Shown: positions 18,075-27,316 of the stretch, piece after piece
Layout of the letters: every line of letters begins with the position of its first letter
How positions within the stretch are numbered: position 1 is the stretch's first letter
DNA from: CAYVQZ01 sp964453435
GTDB lineage: Bacteria > Abyssobacteria > SURF-5
DNA: 54,680 nucleotides
Assembly (NCBI GenBank): GCA_964453435.1
Contig: CAYVQZ010000037.1
Coordinates: 1 to 54,680, forward strand
Direction: 5' to 3'
Notes under the pieces: model-generated
Database searches by the model: none
What the model saw: only the letters and a program-made list of their open reading frames with translations
What the model was told of the DNA's origin: nothing
Position numbers and translations under genes: made by a program

Positions 18075-19388
18075 TCAGAACCTCAAGACCCTGAATACTT
18101 CTTCAATGCTGGTGGTTCCCTCGAGGATTTTGTTGACCCCTTTTTCGTAGAGGCCTTTCATGCCCTCCGAACTCGCTATCTTCACAATCTGGTCAAGCGA
18201 CTTACCACCTATTATGGCCTTCTTTATCGGGGGGGTTATCCGCAAAAGTTCATAGACGGCGGTCCGGCCGAGATATCCGGTATGATTGCACTTCTCGCAC
18301 CCCTTTGCACGGTACAGGGTGGCCGACGGCGATTTGACGCCCAGTTCCTCGAGTATTTCCGGTTCGGGTTCATAGGGATCCCGACATTCGGCGCACAGCC
18401 TTCGAACCAGGCGTTGAGCAACGATGCAAAGGAGAGAACTCGCTATGAGGAACGGACGAATCTCCATGTTGATAAGCGTATTTATGGCGTCCGGCGCCGT
18501 GTTTGCATGGATCGTGCTGAAAACGCGATGGCCGGTCATAGCCGCCCTGATCGCAATGGCAGCCGTTTCGAAGTCCCGTACTTCACCCACCAATATGGTA
18601 TCCGGGTCTTGTCTCAGCGAGGCGCGCAAGGTGCTGGCGAACGTAAGTTCTATGGCCGGATTGATCTGCACTTGATTAATGCCCTTGAGCTGATATTCGA
18701 CGGGGTCCTCCAGTGTGATAATGTTGTAGGTCCGGTGATTGATCCTTTCCAGCGAGGCATACAGGGTAGTCGTCTTGCCGGAGCCCGTCGGACCGGTTAC
18801 GAGAGTCATTCCCTGTGGTTTGGTTATTATCTCCTCGTACAGCAGTCTCTCGCCGAATTCCATCCCGAGGTCCTGCAGTTTGGGGATGCCTCCCGTTGAG
18901 TCGAGAACACGGAGGGTGATTTTTTCCCCTCGAAACGTGGGCAGCGCCGAAACCCGAAGATCGAATCGCCGGTCTCCTATGCTCATCGAGATGTGACCGT
19001 CCTGCGGCCTTCTGGTCTCGGATATGTCCATTTCTGCGAGAACCTTGATTCGGGCGATGATGTTCGGCTGGACAATCTTCGGGATTGGCAAGACATCGTG
19101 CAGCATCCCATCGATCCGCAAGCGAGCGACGAGCCCCGCCTCGGTCGGGTCAAAGTGGATGTCGGTTGAACGCGAATTCACGGCAAGTTCAATGATTGCG
19201 GAAACCAGCATCACCGGTTGAACCTTCTCAACCGAACCGCCAAGCCTCTCGAGAAGCCTTTGTTTCAAAGCCTCACCCGCCGCCGCGGCCTTTTCCTCAA
19301 GGGAAAGCTCCTTTTCCAGCCTTTGCTGAATAAGTTCTTCCGTTTTCTTTTCCTCGACCACTACGTTTTTCTCTTCGACATCACTCAT
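18075..19388 (-). CDS. gspE: GspE/PilB-type secretion ATPase
   Basis: 437 residues from the ATG at 19388 (GGGAG, 9-nt spacing); the longer GTG frame to 19421 is less likely. A charged coiled N-terminus replaces the N1 domain. The rest is canonical: SRSTDIHFDPTEAG, Walker A GPTGSGKTTT, TLEDPVEYQ, LRQDPDTILVGEVRDFET, GHRVFSTIHANTA and the zinc cysteines CAEC and CEKC. This cytoplasmic hexamer hydrolyses ATP to drive pseudopilus growth through GspF. Its sequence is closer to consensus than the adjacent copy, so it is the better candidate for the main motor. Confidence 0.9.
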   Translation of the reverse strand: MSDVEEKNVVVEEKKTEELIQQRLEKELSLEEKAAAAGEALKQRLLERLGGSVEKVQPVMLVSAIIELAVNSRSTDIHFDPTEAGLVARLRIDGMLHDVLPIPKIVQPNIIARIKVLAEMDISETRRPQDGHISMSIGDRRFDLRVSALPTFRGEKITLRVLDSTGGIPKLQDLGMEFGERLLYEEIITKPQGMTLVTGPTGSGKTTTLYASLERINHRTYNIITLEDPVEYQLKGINQVQINPAIELTFASTLRASLRQDPDTILVGEVRDFETAAIAIRAAMTGHRVFSTIHANTAPDAINTLINMEIRPFLIASSLLCIVAQRLVRRLCAECRDPYEPEPEILEELGVKSPSATLYRAKGCEKCNHTGYLGRTAVYELLRITPPIKKAIIGGKSLDQIVKIASSEGMKGLYEKGVNKILEGTTSIEEVFRVLRF

Positions 19389-19435
19389 GGGTGTGTACTC
19401 CCGACCTTTGGCGCCTTCCACGGGACGGGAACGCC

Positions 19436-20284
19436 TCAGCTTTCTTCCCAGGACAGAACATGCACTTCCCGATTTTCATTTCGATGCACAACTGCGATGA
19501 CCTTCTTGTTGCTCGCAACCCTCGACCCCTTGTATACCGAACCGACGGTTTCAATGCGAAAAATGCGGGAATTCACCTTCACAAGCGGCATGGCCGGCGC
19601 CACTCTCACCCGGGTGATCCCCGGCACTTTTGCCAGGTCGGCGGGCACGGCGAAGACGAAATCGTCGCTGGTTCCGCTGCGGCCATCTGGGCCGTTACGA
19701 AAATCCACAATCTTCTGGGCCGTCGCAGAGTCCATACCGGGCAAAGCGGCGAGGACGTCGGCGTTGGCGGTATTGATATTGATTTTGCCATCCCCCAGCA
19801 CGGTTCCCAGCATGATAACCCTCGAGAAGGCGTCGGCGCTGAGGTCCGCTCGTTTGAAATCTTGTACGGCAAAGATCCTGTTTGCGGAGCGGAAATTCAA
19901 AATTGCGGTTATGGCTTCCTTATCTCCTCCAAGGATTCCGCTCAGCACCTGGGGAGATGCGTTCAGCACGTTAACGCGTGAAGACTCATCGGCTACCGCT
20001 GCCGTAAAACCGCCGTCCCCCAACTGTATCGCCACGGGAGGGTCCCCTTGCCACCATTCGTCAACGAACGAATCGACGGCGGGGGAATCGTTCTTCAGTG
20101 ACGAGATCGCCGTTTCAACCCCCGCAACCGCCAAGTAGTGGGCCTTGAGTTGAAGCGCGTCCCGTTCTGCGTAAGCCGCCTCGAGCCTCATGTGAGCCAG
20201 AAACACGCTTGAAAGCAGTGTCAGAATCGCGAGCACACCCAAGGCGGCCAGCATCGCGACTCCCTCTTGGCCATTTCTTCTCAC
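19436..20284 (-). CDS. gspK: Type II secretion minor pseudopilin GspK
   Basis: 282 residues from a GTG at 20284 with GGAGG at 7 nt; the longer frame overlaps gspJ without a good site. The N-terminus GQEGVAMLAALGVLAILTLLS is a pseudopilin helix with a G-V cleavage point; the Glu at +5 is missing, as is usual for GspK. The rest matches GspK: RDALQLKAHYLAVAGVETAI, a DESSRVNVN-like segment, and a helix-hairpin-helix style region (INTANADVLAALPGMDSATA). With GspI and GspJ it should form the pseudopilus tip. The gene is 17 bp after gspJ. Confidence 0.85.
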   Translation of the reverse strand: MRRNGQEGVAMLAALGVLAILTLLSSVFLAHMRLEAAYAERDALQLKAHYLAVAGVETAISSLKNDSPAVDSFVDEWWQGDPPVAIQLGDGGFTAAVADESSRVNVLNASPQVLSGILGGDKEAITAILNFRSANRIFAVQDFKRADLSADAFSRVIMLGTVLGDGKININTANADVLAALPGMDSATAQKIVDFRNGPDGRSGTSDDFVFAVPADLAKVPGITRVRVAPAMPLVKVNSRIFRIETVGSVYKGSRVASNKKVIAVVHRNENREVHVLSWEES

Positions 20285-20301
20285 CCCGATTCCTCCATTT
20301 C

Positions 20302-20997
20302 TCAATTCGCTTGCCGTGACGGTATGTTGACCACCGTGGTGAATGGAGAGGGCCGTCCGGAGCTGTCGCCCAAAACAAATATTGTAATTCGCACTGCCCG
20401 TGGCAAGCGGGTGTGCGCTGACTCCGGAGATTCGGGACCGCCGCCACGGTCGAAATCCGGAGGCGGCCACTCTTGCAGCCACTCGGGGGAAGCCGCCGAA
20501 TCGTCCAGATATTTGAAATCCAAACCAATCACTTCGTCCAGAATGGATTCCTTTGCACCGGCGTCATTCGCTGCTCCCAGCGCCGCCCGAATTCGCACCA
20601 GGCCTTTTGGCGAGTCTTCAGCCTGCGGGTTCAACTCCAGCCGGTATGTCACCCGATGAACCGACCCGAGGTGAGCGTAGCCGGTATCCAAAACAGGAAA
20701 AAAGAGCTCGTCGGAGGGTAGGTTCATGGCGCCAAGGTCATACGAACCATTGCGTCCGGAAAAGGCGCCGCCCGAGGAAAGGGCTGTCGGGTACGTTTCC
20801 CGTATGGATTCGGACACCTGGTTAAGCGCTCTCCAGGCCTCCGGATAGCGCGAAGTTATCTTTCGCGCCTGAGCGGCCGACTGGAAAGATTTTGCGACGG
20901 TTGGGATGGCTATCCCCATGAAGATGCTCAAGATGGCTATGATAACAACTAACTCAATCAGCGTCATGCCCGCTCTTGTGCGCTGTGGCGTTCGCAT
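20302..20997 (-). CDS. gspJ: Pseudopilin GspJ-like protein
   Basis: 231 residues from the ATG at 20997. The type IV prepilin signal RAG-MTLIELVVIIAILSIF has the G-1 cleavage site and E+5. The globular part is long for a pilin, with a late TVVNIPSRQ end, as in GspJ-type minor pseudopilins. It lies between the GspI-like and GspK genes in the standard order I-J-K. The first residue after cleavage is Met rather than Phe, which is tolerated. Assignment to J rests mostly on length and gene order. Confidence 0.7.
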   Translation of the reverse strand: MRTPQRTRAGMTLIELVVIIAILSIFMGIAIPTVAKSFQSAAQARKITSRYPEAWRALNQVSESIRETYPTALSSGGAFSGRNGSYDLGAMNLPSDELFFPVLDTGYAHLGSVHRVTYRLELNPQAEDSPKGLVRIRAALGAANDAGAKESILDEVIGLDFKYLDDSAASPEWLQEWPPPDFDRGGGPESPESAHTRLPRAVRITIFVLGDSSGRPSPFTTVVNIPSRQAN

Positions 20998-21032
20998 GTT
21001 TCGTCTTCCCGCCAATTTTGTGTCCCCCCCCG

Positions 21033-21623
21033 CTATGGGCGCGCTGTTACGGTGGACAGGGTGAGCTTCAATTTGCCGCGAGTGATCTCGACCGACCCGT
21101 CAGCGAGCGGCGTAATGAGGTTGAAATGTTCCCGATGCTCGGGCAGATAGAAATCCTCCTGCGCACCCTGTGTTTGCTCCGAACGCGTCCAGCTAGTCAC
21201 TGTATAGACGTACAGGGTAAGCTGCAACAGACTCTTATCTTCGCTTGAGGGAACCGCTTCCGCCACCCACATAAACGGTTCCACAATTTGCGTGTGCGAA
21301 TACGTATCCTCGAATGTGCCGGGACGTCCGCTCAGAAAGCGTTCGACGCCCGATTTGTCCGCGGCAAGTGTGAGCGAAGGCTGCTGGGGAAGCGTCCGAA
21401 GGAGTTCCTCCATTTTGGCCTGGGCCAGTATTTGGGCCATTCCGCTCCGCCGCGCCCTGCGAGAAAAGTCGAGCCCCGCGGTGAAGAACTGGGCAAACAT
21501 GACGATAGCCACCTGAAGCACAACGAAAGCGATTATGAGCTCGAGCATGGTGAGACCGCGCTCAGCGCTTTTTTCAAGCGGCAACGGCGATGTATCACGG
21601 AAGAGAAGGTTCCTTGAGGTCAT
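21033..21623 (-). CDS. gspI: Pseudopilin GspI-like protein
   Basis: 196 residues. The prepilin signal is ERG-LTMLELIIAFVVLQVAI, with a longer leader than usual (about 23 residues). The segment after the helix, ARRSGMAQILAQAKMEELL, resembles GspI, where it reads AxxLAQxKMEE. A good ribosome site (GGAG, 8 nt) supports the start. With the neighbouring J and K genes it would form the tip of a pseudopilus. No gspG, H, C, D, L or M gene is in the window, so the rest of the machine must be encoded elsewhere. Confidence 0.75.
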   Translation of the reverse strand: MTSRNLLFRDTSPLPLEKSAERGLTMLELIIAFVVLQVAIVMFAQFFTAGLDFSRRARRSGMAQILAQAKMEELLRTLPQQPSLTLAADKSGVERFLSGRPGTFEDTYSHTQIVEPFMWVAEAVPSSEDKSLLQLTLYVYTVTSWTRSEQTQGAQEDFYLPEHREHFNLITPLADGSVEITRGKLKLTLSTVTARP

Positions 21624-21670
21624 GTCGTGATCTCCGTACTTGTCGACGAGGTCACTGCACGAGCATTCGA

Positions 21671-22660
21671 TCAGGCTTCGTTCAGGATAGCGACAGCTCC
21701 GATCTTCATGCCATTTGGGTCAATCACAGGAGCAATATTCAAGTTGATTGTTTTGCCCCCCTTCGCGCCCAACGTGATTTTCTCTTCAGAGGATTCGGCC
21801 CGTTCGAAAGCTTCCTGGAGAAGAGCGGGAATGTTCTTATCTGTTTTCAGTTCAAGGATATCCTGGGTTGTGACCGGCTTCGTTTCGTCGAGGCCGAGTA
21901 GCGTTTTGGCGATCTTGTTCATCATGACCACCTCGCCCGTTTCGTCGGTCATTAAGGCTCCCGACCGGACAAGGTCGCAGATGTGTTCAAGCGAATGTTG
22001 AATTGCGGAGAACAGTCGCGCATTCTGGAGGGCCACGCCGGCCGCGCTGGCGAACGCCGAGAAGATTTCGAGGTCTTCTTCGGTGAGCGGCCCGCTGTAG
22101 CCTGCGTTCAGCACCTCGATCACACCGACCACTTTTTCCCGGAGCCGTATGGGAACGCACATGATGGATTTGGTCTCGAAGCCGGTTGCTACGTCGATCG
22201 AACGTTCCCAGCGATTGTCCCGCGAGACATCGGATACGACGATGGGTTCGCCGGTAAGGGCGACTTGGCCCGCTATCCCCTGGCCCATCCGAAGGCGGAA
22301 TTCTTGCACCAGGCTCCCCTTTTCCCCCAGCGAAATCTTGAAAACGAGTTCGTTCGTGCGCTCGTCCACAAGCATCAGGCTGCTGTCTTTCGCTTTCATG
22401 ACTTTCGTCGCGCAACTCATCAAGTAGGTGAGCAATTGGTCGAGGTCGAGCGTCGTGTTCATGCTGCTGCCAACGCTGATGAGTGTGGAGAGGCGCTCGA
22501 TTTTTTCTTCTAGTTTCGAGCGTGTCTGAGCGAGTTCATCCCGCAAAGCCCTGATTTCGTCGTTCTTTCTGGAGAGGTCGTCTTTGTGCGCTCGGATTTC
22601 TTCTTCGCGGCTCTTCAAGGTCTCTTTGAGAAGTGCGATTTCCTGGGGGTCGACGCTCAT
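21671..22660 (-). CDS. GAF-domain sensor protein with PAS-like C-terminus
   Basis: 329 residues from the ATG at 22660 (GGAGG, 8 nt). An N-terminal coiled coil (about residues 5-60) precedes a GAF domain (about 65-205, with LDQLLTYLMSCATKVMKA and a C-terminal GVIEVLNAGYSGPLTEEDLEIFSAFA). A PAS-like segment ends the protein (MTDETGEVVMMNKIAKTLLGL). There is no kinase, cyclase or DNA-binding output, so it probably acts by protein contact. It is the first gene after a strong promoter and precedes gspI by 47 bp, which suggests it regulates or senses for the secretion system. Confidence 0.8.
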   Translation of the reverse strand: MSVDPQEIALLKETLKSREEEIRAHKDDLSRKNDEIRALRDELAQTRSKLEEKIERLSTLISVGSSMNTTLDLDQLLTYLMSCATKVMKAKDSSLMLVDERTNELVFKISLGEKGSLVQEFRLRMGQGIAGQVALTGEPIVVSDVSRDNRWERSIDVATGFETKSIMCVPIRLREKVVGVIEVLNAGYSGPLTEEDLEIFSAFASAAGVALQNARLFSAIQHSLEHICDLVRSGALMTDETGEVVMMNKIAKTLLGLDETKPVTTQDILELKTDKNIPALLQEAFERAESSEEKITLGAKGGKTINLNIAPVIDPNGMKIGAVAILNEA

Positions 22661-22801
22661 CAGAGTTTCCTCCAATGGTAAGAGAGGTATGGCCCTTCAG
22701 CACATCCCGATGATGCGAATGCGCTCCGGACGGAAAAAGTTTGCGGCTGTTGGCGGAAAAGATATGGCCAAAAGAGTTTTACTCCCCCGCATTTGCGGCC
22801 A

Positions 22802-22830
22802 AGTATAACACACGTATTGTGGCAAGTCAA
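22802..22830 (-). promoter_or_regulatory. Sigma-70 promoter of the GAF-gsp operon
   Basis: Minus-strand TTGACT (22825-22830), 17-bp spacer, TATACT (22802-22807). The start near 22795 gives a leader of about 135 nt before 22660. Confidence 0.65.
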
Positions 22831-22904
22831 TAGCGCTGGAAGGGCGTGTCGCGCCTCTCACCGCTTTCTGTTCCGAAAGGATTATGACCTCAGAGGATAG
22901 GAAA

Positions 22905-22933
22905 TTGACTGGGCGCCAGGTTCGAAGTATAAT
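22905..22933 (+). promoter_or_regulatory. Sigma-70 promoter of the acyltransferase gene
   Basis: TTGACT (22905-22910), 17-bp spacer, TATAAT (22928-22933), about 37 nt before the ATG at 22970. It diverges from the GAF-gsp promoter. Confidence 0.65.
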
Positions 22934-22969
22934 CGACCCGAGACGGAACAAGCGAATCGAGGAGAGACC

Positions 22970-23962
22970 ATGAAAAGCGATGCCACTGTTAAGGCGTATC
23001 CCGAAGAAATAATGCGCCCCGTGAAAGAGCGATGGTGGGACATTGCCGCACGACGTCTGGTTAAACCATTGATCGTTCGTCTGAAAATCCGGCAGGAAAT
23101 CGAAGACAAGGAGAACCTGCAGCAGGCAATAGATTCGAACCAAGCGGTGTTCCTCTTCTCAAATCACCTGAGCTGGGCTGACCATTTTCTCATTATGAAC
23201 ATGATCGACGACTGTGTCCGGGTACCCGTTTCGGCGCTCTGCAAGGAGAAATACTATCGATATCCCGTGTTTCGCTGGTTCTTGAGGAAGAGCAACCAGA
23301 TTCCTATTACGAATGTGAAATTGTGTTTCGCCAGATGGTACAAGCAATCGGAGGGGCGCCTCCCCAGGGAACGGGATTTCATTGAGTTCATGAACACGGC
23401 GGGAGAAAACCCCTATCACGAGGTCAATGTGTTGAAACGCCAATCGCTTGTTCGCACCGCGGTGTACACCCACGAGATGCTTGCCAGGAATCGGCCGATC
23501 CTGGGCTACCCCGAGGGAACCCGAAGCTATCGGGGCGTGTTGCAGCCGATAAAGACCGGTATCATGCAGCTCCCGTTCGAGTGTAAAGGACTCGTTATCC
23601 CGACCGCCATATCCGGGACCGACAAAATATTGCCGAAGGGAATCAAGTGGTACAATATTTTCAAATTTTATGGGGCTGACGGAGCGATTACGCGGGTACG
23701 ATTCGGAGACCCTATGAGCTACAACGAGCTTCTCGACCGCTGTGAGGAGAAATTCGAGCGAATCGAGGATATCGTGAACCTTGAAAATGTGAGAACGCTG
23801 AGGACGCTGATTGAACGCGATCAGTTCCGGGCTTACACGATAGAGGCGGAACGCTTCGAGCGCATCTTTGACGAGTCTTCCCTGATTGTTATGCGGGCCG
23901 TAAACGATATGCTGCCGGAAGAATACAAGGCCGAGCAGGTCGAGATAAAGTACCCCCGGTGA
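22970..23962 (+). CDS. PlsC-like glycerophospholipid acyltransferase
   Basis: 330 residues. The acyltransferase signature HX4D is H66-D71 in SNHLSWAD, and the substrate-binding GYPEGTRSYRG motif lies about 120 residues later, followed by VIPTAISGTDKILPKG. These define the PlsC/LPLAT superfamily, which moves acyl chains onto lysophosphatidic acid or related acceptors at the cytoplasmic membrane. It is longer than typical PlsC (about 240 residues), with no obvious membrane helix at the N-terminus, so the acceptor could differ. It appears to be a single-gene unit. Confidence 0.82.
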   Translation: MKSDATVKAYPEEIMRPVKERWWDIAARRLVKPLIVRLKIRQEIEDKENLQQAIDSNQAVFLFSNHLSWADHFLIMNMIDDCVRVPVSALCKEKYYRYPVFRWFLRKSNQIPITNVKLCFARWYKQSEGRLPRERDFIEFMNTAGENPYHEVNVLKRQSLVRTAVYTHEMLARNRPILGYPEGTRSYRGVLQPIKTGIMQLPFECKGLVIPTAISGTDKILPKGIKWYNIFKFYGADGAITRVRFGDPMSYNELLDRCEEKFERIEDIVNLENVRTLRTLIERDQFRAYTIEAERFERIFDESSLIVMRAVNDMLPEEYKAEQVEIKYPR

Positions 23963-24306
23963 GCGTGCCCCACGGTTCATGATATGAATCGCTTGCTTTG
24001 CCAATTCCCAGGACACGGAATCACGACCGGCGTGACCTGCGGCGGAGGAATCGATGTCCCTGGTGCGAAATCCTGGTTGCGGCTGCGCCGGGCCGGCTCA
24101 TTTCGGTAGCAGCAACCGTGGGACACATCCACAGATACTCTCGCCCCTCTCTCCCTATATGTTCCGCCCCCCGAACGACAAATAGGAATCGGGTAAAATC
24201 CTTGTGCGCATCTGTTGCGAAAGAGCGAGGTTCTCTGGCCGGGCGCCTGCTGGTTTCAATGAATAAACCAGGACGCCCACAAGGAGGTCCCGCCCTGCTT
24301 CTTTCT
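23963..24306. other. Intergenic region with repeat copy D
   Basis: 344 bp between the convergent acyltransferase and amidase genes. It holds a diverged copy of the dispersed repeat at 24111-24147 and no convincing gene. An open frame across most of it reads as low-complexity arginine-rich sequence and was not accepted. Confidence 0.5.
24111..24147 (+). repeat. Dispersed intergenic repeat, copy D (diverged)
   Basis: The gcaaccgtgggacacatcc core matches the aatcgygggacacaytc core of the other copies with several mismatches. It is the weakest member of the set. Confidence 0.4.
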
Positions 24307-25743
24307 TTAAATTGAGACGGGAGGCCGCCTGTCGGCCCAGGGACGGGCCTGTTCGAGTTGCGCCGCAAGACGGAACAGCGTTGCCTCGTCGCCGAAGCGG
24401 CCGGCGAAGTGAGCGCCGATCGGCAGCCCGGCGTCATTCCAGAAGAGCGGGACGGACATCGCAGGTTGCCCCGTGAAGTTGCATATGGGAGTGAACGGCA
24501 CGTACTCCGCCGCTCGCATCAAACCGGCAAGTGGGTTATCGGGCGGCGAGTCAAACGAGCCGAGCGGAGCCGGCGGCTCGCCAAGCGTGGGCGTGAGCCA
24601 AATATCGTATTCGAGCATGAACCGCGCGATGTCGCGAGAAACCCTTTGTAAGACGGCGAGAGCAATAAGATACGACGTAGCGGGCGCCTGTCTGCCCATT
24701 TCATAGATGGCCCAGGTAAGCGGCTCGAACTGGTCGGGCGTTGGTTCTCGTCCGGTGAGCATGGCCATGCCGTCTATCATCGTGGCGGTTCCTCCGGCCG
24801 TGAAAATTGTCATAAACGCCTGATTCACCGTGGCTGCGTCGAGCGCCGGCGCCGCCTCGACGACATCGTGGCCGAGCTCTTCGCAGAGCGCCGCCGCATC
24901 TTTTACCGCGCTCACACAGTCGCGGTGAAGCGCAACGCCGGTCGGCGCAGTGGCGGTGAACGCGATTCGCAATCTGCCGGGGTCGGCGCCGACCTCCCGC
25001 AGAAATGGGCGTTCGGGCGGCGGAGCCCAATAGGGGTCGCCAATATCGGGGCCGGAAGTGGCATCGAGCAGTCCGGCGCTGTCACGGACCGACCGAGTTA
25101 CGGCATGTTCCGCCACGAACCCGCTCATCATGTCGCCGAGGTCGGGGCCGAGGGGATTGCGCGCGCGAGTGGGTTTCAAACCGAAAAGGCCGCAGCAAGA
25201 GGCGGGTATCCGAATGGAACCGCCACCGTCGTTTGCATGTGCGAACGGCACGAGGCCGGCGGCGACTGCGGCGGCCGAACCACCGCTGGAACCGCCCGTT
25301 GAATGGCCGGTGTTCCATGGGTTCCGGCTGGGCCCGAAAAAGTGTGGCTCCGTGGTGGGAAGGATGCCGAGTTCCGGGGTGTTTGTTTTTCCGAGAATAA
25401 TGAGACCCGCGCTTTTTTGCCTTATCACGAGTTCGCTGTCGTGGTCCGGCACGAAGTCCTTCAAATACGCGGAACCGGACGCCTGGCGCACGCCGGCGTA
25501 AGTGGCGCCCAGATCCTTCAGCAAAAATGGCACACCGGTGAAAGGGCCGTCGGATAGCCGCTTCTTTGCGGCTTCCCGCGCCTGCTCGAAAAGCGGCGTT
25601 ATCACTGCGTTTAGCGTCGGGTTCGCGCGCTCTATTCGGTCAATGGCGGCGTCTACGAGTTCGATTGGCTTGACCTCTTTCCGATGAACAAGCTGGGCCT
25701 GAGCAGTGGCGTCGAGCCACGCAAAGTCGTCCGATTTCGTCAT
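24307..25743 (-). CDS. Amidase-signature family hydrolase
   Basis: 478 residues from the ATG at 25743, preceded by AAAGGAG at 8 nt. The Ser-cisSer-Lys machinery is visible: K76 in VPFLLKD, Ser in the HSTGGSSGGSAAAVAAG loop (about 148-162) and S176 in NDGGGSIRIPA. Family members cleave amide bonds. The overall pattern, including AWLDATAQAQLVHRKEVKP and FTPICNFTGQPAMSVPL, resembles the nylon-oligomer hydrolase and general amidase branch, not GatA of the tRNA amidotransferase. No GatB or GatC gene is nearby. Cytoplasmic; the natural substrate cannot be told from sequence. Confidence 0.88.
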   Translation of the reverse strand: MTKSDDFAWLDATAQAQLVHRKEVKPIELVDAAIDRIERANPTLNAVITPLFEQAREAAKKRLSDGPFTGVPFLLKDLGATYAGVRQASGSAYLKDFVPDHDSELVIRQKSAGLIILGKTNTPELGILPTTEPHFFGPSRNPWNTGHSTGGSSGGSAAAVAAGLVPFAHANDGGGSIRIPASCCGLFGLKPTRARNPLGPDLGDMMSGFVAEHAVTRSVRDSAGLLDATSGPDIGDPYWAPPPERPFLREVGADPGRLRIAFTATAPTGVALHRDCVSAVKDAAALCEELGHDVVEAAPALDAATVNQAFMTIFTAGGTATMIDGMAMLTGREPTPDQFEPLTWAIYEMGRQAPATSYLIALAVLQRVSRDIARFMLEYDIWLTPTLGEPPAPLGSFDSPPDNPLAGLMRAAEYVPFTPICNFTGQPAMSVPLFWNDAGLPIGAHFAGRFGDEATLFRLAAQLEQARPWADRRPPVSI

Positions 25744-25806
25744 GGTCCCTGCTCCTTTCACAATGTGTGTCCGCCGCTTCACCATTACTCGCTTTTCGGC
25801 AGCATG

Positions 25807-25840
25807 AGCAATCGCGGGACACACTCACACAGTCCCCTGC
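25807..25840 (+). repeat. Dispersed intergenic repeat, copy C
   Basis: Carries the aatcgcgggacacactcac core followed by agtcccctgcgcc, matching copy A and the right part of copy E. It lies between the kinase and amidase genes. Confidence 0.55.
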
Positions 25841-26027
25841 GCCGGCATCCCGGCAAAATGGACAATCATGATACGCATGCATACCCCATCGCCTTGCACA
25901 GCCGTTCCAACAATCGGGCAGTTGGGAAATTCGCGGGTTCGAATGGGTGGCAGGATAATATCAGACGGCGAGGTCCATTGCAACCGGCGGCAGCCTCCGG
26001 CTCGGACCGGCAAAGAAGGAGCGGGAT

Positions 26028-26891
26028 TCAGAAGGAAAGTTGTTTGAGGACCGGCGGAAGCCGATGCAACTCGAGTATCATCTCGGCGACCGTCTGATAG
26101 CGGTCGGCGGGGTTCTTCTCGAGGGATCGCATTGTAATTTCATCGAGCTTACGGGGCAGCATCTTGTTGACATATGAGGGCGGAACCGGCTTAACGTTTT
26201 TGCTGATTGTCATCTTCATGTAGGTCTGCGTGTCCTTCGCCTTGAATGGGAGTTGACCTGCAAGCAATTCGTATATCACGAGTCCGAGAGAGTAGATGTC
26301 CGTGCGCACGTCGAGGGACTTCCCGCGTATTTGTTCGGGCGACATGTAAAGCGGAGTGCCGGCGCGCGACCTGGGGCTTCGCAAGCTCCAGAGTTGGTCC
26401 GACAGACTCAACCCGAAATCTGCGACCTTGACTTGTCCGTATTTCGACAACAGTATATTTTCAGGTTTGATGTCTCGATGGACGATGCTGTGAAAGCGGC
26501 CGTTCTCGAATCTGTGGTTGTGGATGTAGTGCAATCCGTCACATATCTTCAGAATCAGATTGATTGCCTCATAAACGCTTAGATTTCGGTTGTCGATATA
26601 CTGTCGAAGATTTCCGCCGTCCATGTATTCCATGATCAGATAGCCGTTTCCGTTCTGGCGATGCAAGCCATAAATATCAATGACATTGGGGTGTTTCAAC
26701 TTTTGAGCTACCTTCACCTCCCTCTCCAGGTATTGGCCGCGTTTCTTATCTCCGACAAAATGATTGGGAAGCACTTTGACGGCGATTCGGCGGCTGGATT
26801 TCGGCTCGACGGCGAGATAGACTTCGCCCATGCCGCCCTTGCCAATGAGGGAAACAACTTTATAGGGGCCCACCTTATCTTTGACGGTCAT
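26028..26891 (-). CDS. Hanks-type Ser/Thr protein kinase, soluble
   Basis: 287 residues that consist almost entirely of a kinase domain. Visible elements: glycine loop GKGGMGEVY, lysine K39 in AVKVL, catalytic HRDIKPEN (D140), DFG at 158-160, a TPLYMSPEQ loop in place of APE, and DIYSLGLVIYELLAG. It lacks the transmembrane segment and PASTA or sensor domains that many bacterial kinases have, so it should be cytoplasmic. No phosphatase gene is adjacent, and no target can be inferred. The start at 26891 is chosen from the kinase fold, because a longer frame to 26969 adds only unstructured sequence. Confidence 0.9.
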   Translation of the reverse strand: MTVKDKVGPYKVVSLIGKGGMGEVYLAVEPKSSRRIAVKVLPNHFVGDKKRGQYLEREVKVAQKLKHPNVIDIYGLHRQNGNGYLIMEYMDGGNLRQYIDNRNLSVYEAINLILKICDGLHYIHNHRFENGRFHSIVHRDIKPENILLSKYGQVKVADFGLSLSDQLWSLRSPRSRAGTPLYMSPEQIRGKSLDVRTDIYSLGLVIYELLAGQLPFKAKDTQTYMKMTISKNVKPVPPSYVNKMLPRKLDEITMRSLEKNPADRYQTVAEMILELHRLPPVLKQLSF

Positions 26892-27316
26892 TGTTCTCTC
26901 GCTTTCCGACTGCCATAAACCCCGCGGAGGGGAGAGCGACCCGGTCCGGGTCATAAGCCAAGCACGCACGGCGCCGAATTACGAGAGCATTTTCTGTGCC
27001 GAAAAAAGAGAAGCGCTAAACCAATTGCAAAACAAAGGCTTATGAAATATGACCGGGAGTGTGCTCCCTGCTTTACGTTGTTCTTTGAACAATTTTGGGC
27101 ATTAATTTTCTGTTTTTCGGTTCATCATTCACACACAGTGCTTGAGTGCGGTGGGCGGGAATAGCGGATGAATCTGTGCACGCTTCGGTCAGGCAAAAGG
27201 CGGGTGTCGAGGCATCATGAGCGTCCTGCATACGGCGGTAAATTCCTATCAACCATATTTTGACTATTTAGTGGGTGCATGGTATAATCACCCCAAGAAG
27301 TTGGGGTTTATCAGAA
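26892..27316. other. Divergent intergenic region, kinase to PHP gene
   Basis: 425 bp, more AT-rich than the flanking genes. It holds the PHP gene promoter at 27260-27288 and a small hairpin (GGGAG-tgtg-CTCCC near 27054-27067). No gene or RNA was recognised. A promoter for the kinase gene was not found with confidence. Confidence 0.5.
27260..27288 (+). promoter_or_regulatory. Sigma-70 promoter of the PHP gene
   Basis: TTGACT (27260-27265), 17-bp spacer, TATAAT (27283-27288), with the start near 27295. It rules out the GTG at 27275 as a start and supports the ATG at 27317. Confidence 0.65.

Noticed and set aside
23998..24315. Plus-strand open frame of 105 codons between the acyltransferase and amidase genes
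   Set aside because: Arginine- and serine-rich with no start signal; it overlaps repeat copy D.
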